DNA of 64,000 nucleotides from Paragorgia papillata (Eukaryota; Cnidaria; Anthozoa; Scleralcyonacea; Coralliidae), in the NCBI GenBank assembly GCA_035771165.1, contig JAWNZC010000366.1, positions 137,001 through 201,000 of the forward strand, read 5' to 3'. Shown piece after piece: positions 45,661 through 57,835 of the stretch. The first letter of the stretch is position 1; each line of letters starts with the position of its first letter. Below the pieces are notes generated by a model. That model made no database searches. It saw only the letters and a program-made list of their open reading frames with translations, and was not told the origin of the DNA. Position numbers and translations under genes: made by a program.

Positions 45661-48235
45661 TTATCAAAAGCTCACTTAATCCAATCGGAGAAGTTGTTGA
45701 TTTTTTCTATCGAGTTGAATTCCAACAACGTGGATCACCACATATACATGGTTTATTCTGGATAAAAGATGCTCCTGAGTATGGCAAAGATTATCTTGAT
45801 GACATTGCTAAATTTGTAGATAGCTATACCACATGTAAAGCTGACTGACGATTTAGGAGATCTAGTAAATTTACAAAGACATAGGCACTCTAAAACATGT
45901 AAGAAAAAGGGTAAGAAAATCTGTAGGTTTAATTTTCCTTTACCTCCAATTGGCGCCAAGGACAATGATTTTACAACCTCTGTCCGAATTGGTAGATAGA
46001 TAGATAGATAGATAGTTTATTAAGTATCAAAATTTGCAGCCTGCTAAGGCTGAATTAGATAAAAACATTACATCAATTAGATCTATGAATTACTTTAAAA
46101 TATATAAATATAAAAAAATGAAAGTACTCTATGCAATTACTATAGATAAAACTGTTCTTTAGTCGATTAGTCTTACAGACTGGAACATGGAATTTCCGAG
46201 CGCTTCGCAAGTTCTTGCTACAATGGTTTTCCTTGCGTAAACGTTTGTGCAGCTTATGTTCATTATTGTTACTTATTTTCTCAAATAGTTTGTTAGTTAT
46301 GATTCTCCTGCGATCAGATAGGCTATCTAAATTACAAGCTATCAGAGCATCGTTATAGGCGACAAAAGGAAAGATAATCCTCATGGCGCACGTCTGTAAA
46401 CATTCAAGCTCATCGGAAAGATACAACGGCAGAGCGTTATGGAAAACTGAACAAGCATATTCCATAATCGGTCGGATGCAGGTGGTGTAAAAGGTTAGGA
46501 GTTCTTTTGCTGCAATATTCGCTCTTTTTAATTGTCTCAGAAAATACAAACGAACTGACACCTTCTTAGAGATTTCAGTAACATGACAGTCCGTCTAATT
46601 GCGTGCGAATTACTCCAAATTCTACTACTAGAAGGGATGGATCACTATCTGCCTATGTTCCATCGCTGTATTTATCCAATGTCATGTCCTTGGCTCCCAA
46701 GATTGACGAGATCCGCCACGTTGTTCCTTATGCAAAGCTAGACTGTGTTTGTATAACTGAGTCTTGGCTCCAAAGTCATGTACACGACAATGTGGTCGCT
46801 TTAGATGGTTTTAACCTGGTACGAAGGGACAGAGTGGATACCATACATGGTGGAGTCTGTACGTTTATTAAAAACAATATAAACTTTACTATTTTGGAGG
46901 ATTTGGAAGACCCGTTGTTCGAAGCTCTTTGGATTAAACTTCGACCTAGCCGTCTCCCAAGGGGATATAGCTGTATTGTGCTGGGAAATTAATTAATTAA
47001 TTAATTGGAAGAAGATGTTGCAATCGCATTAAAGAAAGATTTAGAAAGAATCCATAGTTTATTAGATTCCCTGAAACCCAATGAATCACACAGCTTTACT
47101 GAATTTCTTGGGAAGTTAGATTTCTCCGAAAAACAATATCTAAAGGCCACTAGGCTTTCTCGTAAACGTTATACTCTACTACTAAAACGATCCCCAACTG
47201 AAATTAGAATAAATTCTTACAATGCAAATTTGATAAAATGTTGGCAGGCAAATATGGACATTCAGTATATATTAGACGCCTATGCTTGTGCTGTCTATAT
47301 TCTTTCTTATATTAAAAAAGGTCAACGAGGAATGAGCAAGCTACTGCAAAAAGCATGCGAAGAAGCAAAAGAAGGCAATAAAAATATTGTGAATAGAGTC
47401 TGACATATCGGTAATAAATTTCTCAATGCTGTTGAGATAAGTGCACAGGAAGCTGCATATTTAGTTTTGCAAATGCCTTTAAGAAGATCATCTCGTGAAT
47501 TTCAATTTATTAATACTTCTCACCCAGGTGAAAGAACATTTTTACTGAAAGATATGGAAAAGATTAAAGATCTCCCAGACAATTCTGCTGACATAGAATC
47601 AGATAACGTGATTAAAAGATAACAAAGAAGACGACCTAAACAGTTGGAAAATGTGTGTTTGGCAGACTTTGCTGCATGGTATAATTGCAAGAGAGAAGAT
47701 AATTCAAAGAAAACAAAAAAAAGTAAGCCAAATTCATCATCTGATGACTATCTTTTGGAAAATTATTTTAATGAGAATGTTGATGATGATCTCTCTGACA
47801 ATAATGAAACAATATGTGAAGATGATCAGTATGAATTAAAAGGAGGAATGATACTTGTTAAGAGACGAAGACCAAAAATCATTCGATCAGTAAGATTTAA
47901 TAAGAACAAAGACCCTAAAAATCATTATAGGGAACAAATTATGCTTTATACTGCATGGAGAAATTAAAACAAAGACCTCTTGCAAAATGTAGAAACATAT
48001 CAAGAAAGATTTGAAATTCTTAAAGATCTTATAGAAAAAAACAGAAAACAATATGAGAATCACACTGAAGTTCTGGATCAGGCCATTGAGAATGTTGAAA
48101 ATGAAGAGCTTGCTAATGTCGCTCCTAATGCGCAACACAGAAATGAACAAGATCAGCAAATAGGCTCAAAAGCTAGTGAATTATTTGGATGTTTTGATCC
48201 TGGTAAAATAAGCAACATATTGAATATGACTTGAT
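45660..48235 (+). pseudogene. Helitron Rep/helicase fragment, copy II, split by a LINE
   Basis: Repeats copy I from IKSSLNPIGEVVDFF through HIHGLFW, then continues with CKKKGKKICRFNFPLPPIG. After the LINE (46003-46991) it reads LEEDVAIALKKDLERIHSLL and YACAVYILSYIKKGQRGMS (motif 3; Tyr and Lys present). It shares the same TGA after NRV with copy I, has its own TAA after NVIKR, and ends LLQNVETYQERFEILKDL. Dead, and part of a local duplication. Confidence 0.85.
46003..46991 (-). mobile_element. LINE with inverted 5' part, inserted in Helitron copy II
   Basis: The 3' part is on the minus strand (46561-46073): LRQLKRANIAAKELLTFY, CIRPIMEYACSVFHNALP, RRIITNKLFEKISNNNEH, with a (CTAT)n tail at 46003. 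The 5' part is on the plus strand (46603-46989): KLDCVCITESWLQ, DGFNLVRRDRVDTIHGGV, EALWIKLRPSRLPRGYS, an AP-type endonuclease. The middle (RT) is missing. AATTGG flanks both sides (45997-46002 and 46983-47010 region). This is the pattern of twin-primed, truncated LINE insertion. Confidence 0.8.
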
Positions 48236-48354
48236 GGATGATATTGGTATTTATCCTAGAACAAATGATAATGAAGAACTCCTTAGGCGAAAGAGTTATT
48301 TTACCATGTACTCCATTCTATTAAAACTAGTCATCAACCATTCCCTTACGAAAA

Positions 48355-48720
48355 TGTTCTATAGAATCCTATAGAATATTCTGTTGGAAATCTAAATCCA
48401 ATGGAATATTCTGTTGGATTTTTTTTTTCAACAGAATATTCTGTTGGATATTCAAAGTGTCAATAGAATATTCTATTGGATTTTTTATAGCATATTTGTT
48501 TTTCTCCCAGTCCTACAAAGTATTATGTTAGATTTTCTATATGAGGCCAATAGAATATTCTATAGAATATTTTTATATGTCCAAATAGAATATTCTATTG
48601 GATTTTCTATAGCATATTGGTTTTTCTTCCAACAAAGTATTATATTAAATTAACTATATGAGCCAATAGAATATTCTATAGAATATTATATTCTATAGAA
48701 TATTCTATTCGATTTTTTAT
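48355..48720. repeat. AATAGAATATTCTATT palindromic minisatellite
   Basis: About eight palindromic AATAGAATATTCTATT or TATAGAATATT cores, partly arranged in a 125-bp unit repeated about twice (TTGGATTTTCTATAGCATA, ACAAAGTATTATRTTARAT). Confidence 0.8.
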
Positions 48721-49243
48721 TCATCTCTAAGTCATAATATTGAGCTTCAAATGCTTTTCCAAGTTTACCATTTGTCATATTTTGCTTATAAGTGTTTCAC
48801 CAATATTTCCACCAAACACTAACTATATACGTTTCTTATCTTAAAAATTCCTGTGCTAACAGATATTTAGTGCAGCATGCTACACACTATTTGATTAGAC
48901 ACAAAACTTGTCAAATGACCTAAATATACTGGCCCATAAAGTTCAATTAAAAAGTAGAAATATTGATTTGTAAAACTCAATGTATGGCTTTTTTCGACTT
49001 TCGACTATATGGGCGAATTTACATAAACATTTTGTGCTACCTTAAGACCACGCGAGGCTAACGCGGGATTATTATCCTATGATGAGGCGGGAACCCGGTG
49101 ACGCGTTCATTTTCGAATTGAAAGTTCGTTGGTTATTGCAATATTGCATGCCTTTTGCTTTGTAATTTATTGTTTAATTAAATTTAGTTAATATAAAATA
49201 TGTTACACGTATATTTACTAATATCTTGCCCTACTTGCAAATG
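48721..49243. other. No gene seen
   Basis: AT-rich sequence between the Helitron remains and the second Tnp2-type gene. Confidence 0.5.
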
Positions 49244-52200
49244 TTAGCTGCCACCATGAGACCTGCTATTCCATCTAATCTCTGTCAACAAGATTAGGTA
49301 ATCTGTAGGGATTGAATGGCCATTTTGAATAATGGCGTATTTGTGTTCTATGGTTGAAAGTTCAATTATCCTGAGATTAGATTCATATTTAGCTACAATA
49401 CGAAAGTGAGAACAGCAGGAACCGCATTCAACATCAGGTCTTAACCACTGTCGACCACAAATAACATTGTTTCCAAAGGCAATTGTTATCCTGCATCCTG
49501 TGGTCAGCTTAACAACCACAAAATTAATAATTTGAACAATTGTTCCATCTTTCAATCCAATAGTATAATTGTTCCGTTTAACAACCCTACGGTAATTTTT
49601 TGAATACAAAACATTACCTTTGACAACTGCTTTTTGGAATACCAATGCTTGGTCAGCAACACCCTCACCGAAATATTCTTCAGCAAGGAAACGCTCCTCT
49701 AAACTTAGTTCTCTGACATAATGGGCTCCCAGTAACACCTTGCAGTTTCATTGCCTTCTTAAGAGGAGTACAGCCACTCAGGACTGTGTCTATGTAAGCC
49801 ATGACTGGGTCAATATCCCTCTGTATAGAAGGAATGTGTTAGAGATCTGTTTTGGGACAGCCTGTGTACCATGAAACTGAAACCTTCAAAGATGTATGAA
49901 GAATAACATGACAGTGGACCCCAGTCTGTTACTGTTTTAGTTAGGTGGAGAAGCTGGTGGATGTTGTATGTCAAATGTTCCTTTCCATACAAGTCTTGAA
50001 ACCGAAAGACAAATTGGAATAAACAAGAATCTGCCCTGTTGATATCTCTCCGGGAAATAGATGAGCTTGTCAACAAAAAGACCGCTTCTACAAGTAACAT
50101 GTGATGGAGAAGAAAGCGCTGAGGTAGAATGCCAAACAATACAACAGGAGCATAAAGAAGCAGCCACCAATGCCATTCTGAGCCCTTCCCGTATGCACGC
50201 TGAGTTACAGACCTTGGAAGCCTTGTAACCTCATGTGGAGGATGAATAAGATTTAATCTTTCATCAATGGACCCGACCTTATTGCCAATATACCATGGTT
50301 TTTGGTTGTTTGAGGAATCAAACCATAAATGACCCAACTGTCTTGATACCCCAAGGTCAATACAATGCAGGTTGTCAACCACAAAACCAGACACTAGGTT
50401 AAATTGTGGTAATTGCACAAGCTTGGTCGGACCTTTCACTCCTTGAAAATCTGTGTTGTCTTCAAAAGCCCTCTGTGCATTCTTTATCATCTCTGTGTGT
50501 TCTCAATTTGTCTCCTTCATCTGATGTTGCATACACTCTGCAATACCCATGTCCTTTAGCAACAACCTCACCAGGGTTAAGGCACCAGTTGCAGCCAAAT
50601 TGGCCGTTGAATTGTTTAATGTTTTGCAAATTACACCTGGCAACACTATCTGCAGAACAGAGACAAGTATGAACAGTTGACAGGATCCATTCACCATCTC
50701 GAACTCAGTTAATTCCAGTTGAAGCCAGCCGTTTCATTTCCTCTGTAAATGGGTGGAGGAATGTTGTCATGATGGGCTTCAAATTACAAAACCAAATTCC
50801 CACAAGGAAAACATTTTCAATTCTTTCCTTTGTTGGTAACTCATTGAGAATAGCTTGTAATGGCCAGACGCTGAAGTTTGACGATTTAAATACAGGAACG
50901 CCATCACAGTTAAACGAAATGCTTAATGCATTTGGATCGTTCATTAGTTTTCCCTCTGAGATCTGTTTGTACATTTGACCATCATAAATGTCCTCATAGT
51001 TGTGTTCATTCTGTTTCGTTCTGGTAAATCGGTGATCAATTTTGGTGCCAATATGTGCTCTTTGTAAAAGTTTTTTCAATTGATCTTGTAAAGGTAAATA
51101 AACAAATAATTATTAAATCTTCCTTTGTGTATCTGATGTGGCAGACATCACACCGAACTGAATCTTCTACTCCAAACCATTTTTGACACTCAGGACAGTA
51201 GAGATGAAATTCTGTCCCTTCTTTGAAAGTTTCAAAGTAATTGTTGAATAAAAACTTTGTATCCGGCAACAGTTTACCAGCTGGTAAAATTAGGGATAGT
51301 AATTTTAACAAATTACATATGGCTGATGATGTTAGCCCATTCGTCAAAATAAACGACATCAAGAGCAACAGGCATTGTCCAAGTGTAACTTTCGAATTTT
51401 CATAAAGGGCTTCATCGAAGTTGCCAGGATCCCGTAGAATATAAATTTTGGTGACATAGTTACAGTTGCTCTATTACAGTATGCACGAAAAAGTACAGAA
51501 TTTTGATTGGTTGAGCCATTTGTAAACACATGTACAACCTTCAACTAAACAACACTGTTTCTATTTGCTAATTATGATGCAAGAGTAATTCCATACATGT
51601 CATAAAACTATACTTTTTCCAATACGATACTGTGAGAGACCGTGTCGAAGGCCTTGGCCAAATCCAAAAATGCAACAACATTTACTGTAAGTGCCCTTTA
51701 TCAATATTCAACTACCATTCATTAGTTGCATCACACAAAGCTGTAAACTGTTGAGTGGAGGGAGTGAAAACCAGACTGACATTATTTTATAAACTGTTCT
51801 TACTAAGATAATCATAAAGCTGATCATATATTATCCTTTCACATATATCCAATGTTTCAGGATTCTGCCCCTCGCAGCCTCCTTTGGAGTAGTCATTTTA
51901 ATAACTCTAGTCTTTATGCTAGATGACATCTTACTATAGGATTGCATATTGTAAAAACTCTGTTAAGCCACCCAGCTTAATAGAACTTTTACTTTAGAAA
52001 TTTATGTAATATTGTCAACATGTACATGTATTGTCAACAGGCCACAACAGACTACAATGTATAGTCATCAGACCACAGCATTGAAATATGACAACGAAAG
52101 GCCTGAGAGACCAAACAATGAAACACTTCTTTTATCCACCACTTTCGATTTGCTTAGTGATCACGCAGAGTTATCCCTGCTCCAAGGGTCACCCTACACC

Positions 52201-52983
52201 ATGTAAATAGGGGCTATCTTTTGACCCGTCTATCAGGGTAACCCGTCTAGAAGGACCTTAATAAAAAAGGGCTTTAAGGGGCTTAAAACAGAACAAGGCT
52301 CCGCTCTTGGATCTGTACACACTGACTCACATAGCCAGTACATGTTTAATTTCTAATAAAACGATAAAATCTCAAACAACTTCGACAACTTGATCATTAA
52401 TACATGTATCAGAGTCAAGAGAGAGTCGGGGCTTATACACTTGTCATTGCAATTTCCTTCCATGTTTCTCCCCGGGGTTGGGGTGTGTGTTTCCGATGAC
52501 AAGTGCATTAATAGAGCTTTTGCGGTGTGCTAAATATTCCCGATGCTCTTTCCGGACATAATTCTCAAAAAAACTGGTATATAGCAATACCATAATGACA
52601 CTACTAAAGCTTACCTCTTGAACGTCTTCTGCTTGTCCAGAAAATAGAAATCCACCATTCTCGTCATCGGACTACGTATTCCGGATGTTCGTTTGGTACG
52701 AAGTTATCCTCATCCTGCAGTGGAACAAAAGCAGAATAATCTTGTTCTTCTGCATCACAATTTTCGTTCAAATCGACAGCATCTAAATCCATGGAGCAAC
52801 AGCTTTGATTGTCATCATTTCACAGACTATTATTATGATCACTTGTTGCCGTCAAATGGCTTGAAGAATGATCTTTATTTGAAAATGTCGTTCTACGCCA
52901 TCTTGTTGTCTTTGGTAAATCAACTGCATCTTCTTCGTTCATCCACCTTTTGTATGGTCCCCTACGACCGCGAGTCTGCGACA
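49244..52983 (-). pseudogene. Second Tnp2-type transposase gene, broken
   Basis: Minus strand. Exon 1 (52983 to about 52616, before GTAAGC) starts MSQTRGRRGPYKRW and has a TGA after HNNSL and a later shift to SDDENGGFLFSGQAEDVQE. Then: SKVTLGQCLLLLMSFILTNG, LYCPECQKWFGVEDS with CDVC (zinc ribbon), FNCDGVPVFKSSNFSVWPLQ, a TGA after ASTGIN (50705), FGCNWCLNPGE, DNLHCIDLGVSRQLGHLWF, LYGKEHLTYNIHQLLHL, and a separate C-terminal frame 49738-49244. This is the classic Tnp2 (CACTA) layout and is distinct from the gene at 36-43 kb. Several stops and shifts make it inactive. A LINE piece sits in the first intron. Confidence 0.85.
51605..51870 (-). mobile_element. LINE reverse transcriptase fragment
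   Basis: The minus strand reads ERIIYDQLYDYLSKNSL, FTALCDATNEW and VVAFLDLAKAFDTVSHSIVL (RT motif A), with stops and shifts between. Confidence 0.75.
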
Positions 52984-53218
52984 TGTTCTTTCACTTGTAT
53001 CCATGTGGTTTCTTGATTAATTTACATTATTTACCAAAAACTATTGGATAAATAATAAATATATTGGGTCCTTGTAGAGTCAGACAGTCTTTATGGAATT
53101 GGTGCAACAAGAAAGACCCCCTCCTAATTGATAACCCCTTGCAAAACCCCTGCTAATAAACCGGAAGTTCGAACCTCCCCCCCCCCATTCATTCAAACAT
53201 GAAAATATTATAGCCTCA
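52984..53218. other. 5' flank of the second Tnp2-type gene
   Basis: No gene seen. Confidence 0.4.
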
Positions 53219-53329
53219 TTCAGATTGTTCCAAGCTACACTGATTATGCACGAATCAGTGTTAAGCCCGAGGGCAGGAGAGGCTGGGTAAAAGGTGGGCC
53301 TCCCCCCTCGGGCTTAACACTGATTCGTG
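53219..53329. repeat. PLE-like end remnant and a perfect 25-bp hairpin
   Basis: ATTCAGATTGTTCC and AGCTACACTGA match the start of the hammerhead element at 55630-55657, but the core is degraded (CUGAUUA). Next to it, arms of 25 bp at 53249-53273 and 53305-53329 (CACGAATCAGTGTTAAGCCC...) are perfectly inverted around a 31-base G/C-rich loop. Confidence 0.7.
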
Positions 53330-53490
53330 AGAGCATTTGTTGAATGAATGTGTATATGTGTGACCAAAATTAATTAAAATTAGACTTCTTCAGACATAAA
53401 AAGTTCTTTATTAAAACTCCCAGACATTTCACCGATCAAGACTTCTTTAGTGGGAATTATTATTATTATTACTCAAGCAAACACCCCATA

Positions 53491-53545
53491 TGTAACATCA
53501 CGTTACCACCCTGTTCCAACCAAAGGGTGGTAACGTGACGTTACA
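53491..53545. repeat. Hairpin with 22-bp arms
   Basis: TGTAACATCACGTTACCACC and GGTGGTAACGTGACGTTACA are inverted with one mismatch, loop about 11 bases; related GTTACATAT motifs continue to 53650. Confidence 0.7.
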
Positions 53546-53874
53546 TATACGGGCATGTTACATATCCAGGCACATTTATATACATGTACTTAAGCAAACA
53601 GCCTATATATATATAACCTCACGTTACCCCCTCCCCTGTCTGTATATGTAACATGGCTTAATACCGTCACTGTTCTCGTTGCTTAATTCCCCATGCCAAA
53701 TTGTAGCCATGGTCCTGCTCGGAAGAACACTGAGTCAACATTGTCGTGAAATATTGTCGTGATTGTTCTCTATGATTTCAAAAAAATTCTAACAAGAGTG
53801 AAACCTTTTGACATTTCTTACACTTTCATAATCCTTTGTTTAAATCAAGTGGTTTGTCAATCTTAATTTTTCAG

Positions 53875-55695
53875 GCATTTGTACAACAAAAGAGGAAGAT
53901 TGCAGTGAAGAGTGCTGAAAAAGAGTTGCTTAGATTGTATGAAGATAATGGCAGTGAACACGATGAGGATGAGTTGGAAAATTTAACTCATCAAGAGCTC
54001 ATCAGAAAATCTCCAAAGAAAGTTGGATCGTGTGAATGCGACACAGGAGCTATGTCATGGTAGGTTTATGTTTAAGCTAAACTTAATTATAAAAACCCTT
54101 TCACCACCAGATCGTTTCCCTTGACGAGTAAAATCGTCTGGTGTCAGCCAGAGTAAAATACTAAAGGGCCACCACAGTGGTGAAAGGGTTAATGAGATAT
54201 GCATACTCATCTGCATGCTAATCAGTTGAATAAAGGATTTAACCGGTCTGTTGGAACAATGAAATGACTGGGTGTGTCATGAGATAAATACAATTTACTA
54301 TTGTTTATTCATTCCTATTTCTAGAGCTTCCAAATATGTTGGTTGATGCTATGGGCAACGACAAAGTTATAAAAATGTGGCATGATTTTACACTGAAAAA
54401 TATGAAACCAATGCAGCAACCAAAATGCTCAGAGTTTGTGCCCAATACACTGTCTAATGTTTGGTCAGCACAGAAATCTGCATTGAAGACCACTCTAAAT
54501 AGACTGGAGAGTCATCGACCTTCTCTTCCAGTGCTGGTATAGCATCATATATTAAAACCTTTGTTTGCAGGTAAGACAGCAATGCTTTGTAGATTGTTCT
54601 TGTTTGACAACACACTGTAGTCACTATGATTGGTTCAATTATCAATAACCTAACAACTTACACCTGTATTATGAAATTATACTCTATGTCATGGGACTCT
54701 ACTTTATTTATTATTTTTATTACCTTTTTCATAGGTGGGATGCCCCTTACAGACTTCTCTCTGACCAGGGCCGTGAATTTGTTGCCAAGGTAATGTAATA
54801 TTTGGATGATGGATTTCTTTTATTGTTATTCTATTAGTACAGACTGCTGAACGTTTAATTCCTTTGTTACTTTGGTTCAAGATGTTGAAATTGTTTTCTG
54901 CGTGTTTATAAATAGGTCAACACAGCAGTTTGTGAAGCATTCAATATAAAACGACCTGTAACAAGGCATATCCTCCTCAAACCAATGGTCTTGATGAGCG
55001 TACTAATAAAACTTTGAAGGTGCGACTTGCCAAATTGGTCAACGAGCACCAAAATGACTGGGAAAAGTTTTTAGATGAGGTTGCCTTCTCAATCCGCACC
55101 CAGAAACAAGGTTCTACCCAGTACGGTCCATTCTTTCTCATGTTTGGTCGGCATCCAAGACTCCAATTGAGGTGAATATAAACAGCTGAACATTACAGTC
55201 TTACAGTACCTTTGTGGCTTTGCCAAATACTAACTCAGTTTATATATTTTCTTCAAAAGTGATCTTCATGATTTTTAGAGATTTTTAAATTTCAGTGGGA
55301 AATAGCATGCTTATATTACCTGCATTACTGTTAGTAGTAACCATTCATGTGTGCTCAAAAATAAGTGCCGTATACTGTATACAGTTTGTTGACAAATCCT
55401 ACTTTTCTGGAAGCCTGTGATGGTCTGAAAAGGACTTTGAGTCACAGGGTGCTTTTAATTTATACTGTATATAATTATAATTATATATATGTATATATAT
55501 ATATATATAATAAACTACCCTTGTGGAAGTGTGAGCGCACTTCACGCTATCTGAATGTACTTCACCGATGCTGTCCCACATGCGGTTGTCACCGACGATC
55601 GTATGTGTATAAGTAATTGATGAAATTCATTCAGATTGTTCCGAGCTACACTGATGAGCTGTAGTACAGCGAAACACCGTGTCTGTAGATTGAAC

Positions 55696-55731
<36 letters not shown>

Positions 55732-56502
55732 TGGAACAAACATCAGAAGAAAGCAATAGTATAGGAGGAGAGATTATAAGTAATGAAGACTTAGAAGAGA
55801 TGGTCTCAAGCAGAACTGTCACCATGGAAAAGGTCAACCAACAGGTAAAGAGGAATTCAATTATATAATTATATTATATAAATATATATATATACATGTA
55901 TATATAATTTTTTCCCCTCATACATGTATTTTCCATCTTTATGTTCAGGTCCAGCAAAATGTGGAGACAGCACAGAAAAAACAGCAGAAGGACTTTGCTA
56001 AGAGAAAGGCCAAAGGAGTAAAAGTTTTCCAACATTGTGAAGGAGATCATGTTCTTCGTAAAGTTATCAAGAATGTTGGTCGGAAGGGTGGCAAGATGGA
56101 GGCCTTGTGGACTGGTCCTTACAGGTAACTATGACTAATAGTGCAGTGCTGCATAGGTACATTCATAATAAAAGGTTACATGCTGTATGTTCAAACTACA
56201 AGTAAACAAAAAACTCCATTGACAAGATGACCTTTAAAGTTTTGTAAATGACAGGATTTTCAAACACATTTAGTTGTTTATGATGGCATCAATAAACAGT
56301 GACCTGACAGCTGTTAAACGCACTATCTAAATCTTACTGGTAATTTTGTTTTTTTGTAGAATTGCTGACATTTAGAAACAGGTCAACCCCTCGAACTGAA
56401 AGTGCCTTATGATCAAATAAGGCCACATAAAACAAGTGACCTACACAGACCACCACCACCAACAACAACAACAACAACAGATCATACATCGACACCACCA
56501 CC

Positions 56503-56563
<61 letters not shown>

Positions 56564-56610
56564 GATCATACATCGACTTCACCACCAACAACAAATGACC
56601 TTAATAGACC

Positions 56611-56668
<58 letters not shown>

Positions 56669-56690
56669 GATCTAGCCTGCATTGCAGGGG
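53875..56690 (+). CDS. Retroviral-type integrase gene (Ginger/gypsy-like), multi-exon
   Basis: Plus-strand exons: about 53875-54060 (QQKRKIAVKSAEKELLRLYE), 54322-54536 (NMLVDAMGNDKVIKMWHDFT), 54735-54789 (YRLLSDQGREFVAK), 54916-55172 (VNTAVCEAFNIKRPVT, then after a one-base slip near 54966 YPPQTNGLDERTNKTLKVRL, SIRTQKQGSTQYGPFFLMFG), 55731-55843, 55952-56125 (QQKDFAKRKAKG, KNVGRKGGKMEALWTGPYR) and 56361-56690. DQG..F, the NG..ER motif and FLMFG are rve integrase core motifs; GGK...WTGPY is the usual C-terminal module. The tail is mostly polythreonine from (ACA)n. The first two exons do not join in phase and may belong to another gene. Introns suggest a Ginger-type DNA transposon or domesticated copy. 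Confidence 0.65.
54094..54190. mobile_element. Hairpin MITE, 97 bp, full copy
   Basis: AACCCTTTCACCA and TGGTGAAAGGGTT are inverted ends, with GATCGTTTCCCTTGACGAG inside. Partial relatives lie at 24523 and 30449. Confidence 0.75.
55644..55690 (+). ncRNA. Hammerhead ribozyme, GUC type, third family
   Basis: CUACA (55646-55650), CUGAUGA (55651-55657), stem II GCUGU/ACAGC, GAAA (55671-55674), stem III ACA/UGU, C (55683), UGUAG (55684-55688) pairing fully with CUACA. The site is the canonical GUC. It is followed by a (TA)n tract at 55698-55728, as with the PLE copies. It lies in an intron of the integrase gene. Confidence 0.85.
56459..56668. repeat. (ACA)n trinucleotide expansion within coding sequence
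   Basis: Three ACA runs separated by GATCATACATCGAC spacers. In frame with the integrase C-terminus they give polythreonine; frames on the other strand are artefacts. Confidence 0.9.
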
Positions 56691-57835
56691 TTTCGGTAGT
56701 GGGAGGGGCGAGGTGAGCTGAGGAAACGCCTGCCGCCACGCTATTCAGAAAACAAATATGCGTTCGTCCACGAACGCAGCGATCTCATTGGCTAATGTTG
56801 ACAAATTCTCTTACGGTAAGCTGTAGAGTGACATTTAGCTTTTAGCTTGTTGTCTGCCAACTCCGAAGATAATGAACGCTCCTCTATAAAGTTTTATTCC
56901 TAATTTTAGTCGCGCTTGTCGCTTGGTAGTTTGTTTTAAAACAGAAATACTCCTTTGCAAGGTAAATATGTTTCATACGTAGCACTATTGTTGCATTTAA
57001 GACAAACTTCGTTTATTTGAAGACGTTGTATAGCCAGGATGTATGTGTATGGTCAGACTATATTTATGGGTCAAACGCACACTACATCAAATTGAATACA
57101 TATCTTAGTGTTTTTACATTACTTGGTGTTGTTTTGTCGGTGTGGGAAAATCCTCGCTTGTTTTATGTATATAAAGCCTTGTTGTGGTTTGCCGTCGCCA
57201 AAGTCTAGCCGCGAACCTTGGCAGCGAACGCGGTTTACAGACATGAATTTCGAATCAAGAATAACGATTTTATAGATTTTTATCTAATAGTTTCGATTGG
57301 TAATATGTTGTGACTCAATCAAAATTACGTAAAGTGTTAGGAGTGCTCTTAAATGTGGTTCCTTGCTTACCGTGTTATTAAATTCCGTCATATTCCGTGT
57401 GGTTATATATATTTCCCTCGGTTGCATTCTGTTCAACGAGTTTTGTCGCAAACCCGTTCTAATTAGGTCTGAATTCTAGATCACACAAGATCACACAGAT
57501 GTCAACAAACATTACGACATTCTCTGAATAACTCTGTAAAGAGTTTCGCTATCTATATTCTATACAAGTATTCTATACTCGCAATTCGCAAGTTGCAACA
57601 TGAAATCAGTTGACAGGAAGTAAACATTTTTCATATGATATTTCTCGTACGTGATTGGTTCATGTCATAATTGAGAAAAGGGGGTGGAGTTTGTTTTTTT
57701 AGTAGTATGGCGGCAGGCGTTTCCACGCCGGGTCAACATACGTCAATTTACCGCCATAAGGTTGAAACCAAAATTCCTTCTCAATACCGCGTTCTCTATA
57801 GAGAGCCTGGGCACTAGCTAATTTGCCTATAAATA
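56675..57835. mobile_element. Inverted-repeat element of about 1.1 kb
   Basis: GGAAACGCCTGCCGCCA at 56722 is repeated inverted as TGGCGGCAGGCGTTTCC at 57707. Outer AGCCTGC-type motifs are weaker, so the ends are approximate. The frame at 57017-57208 is unrecognised. Confidence 0.5.

Noticed and set aside
55365..55616. 83-aa Cys-rich frame before the third hammerhead
   Set aside because: It runs through TA repeats and has no homologous feature I can name.
56334..56675. Poly-Leu and poly-Gln frames
   Set aside because: Alternative frames of the (ACA)n tract.
53875..56690. Full LTR retrotransposon
   Set aside because: No flanking LTRs, protease or reverse transcriptase were seen, and the integrase is split by introns.
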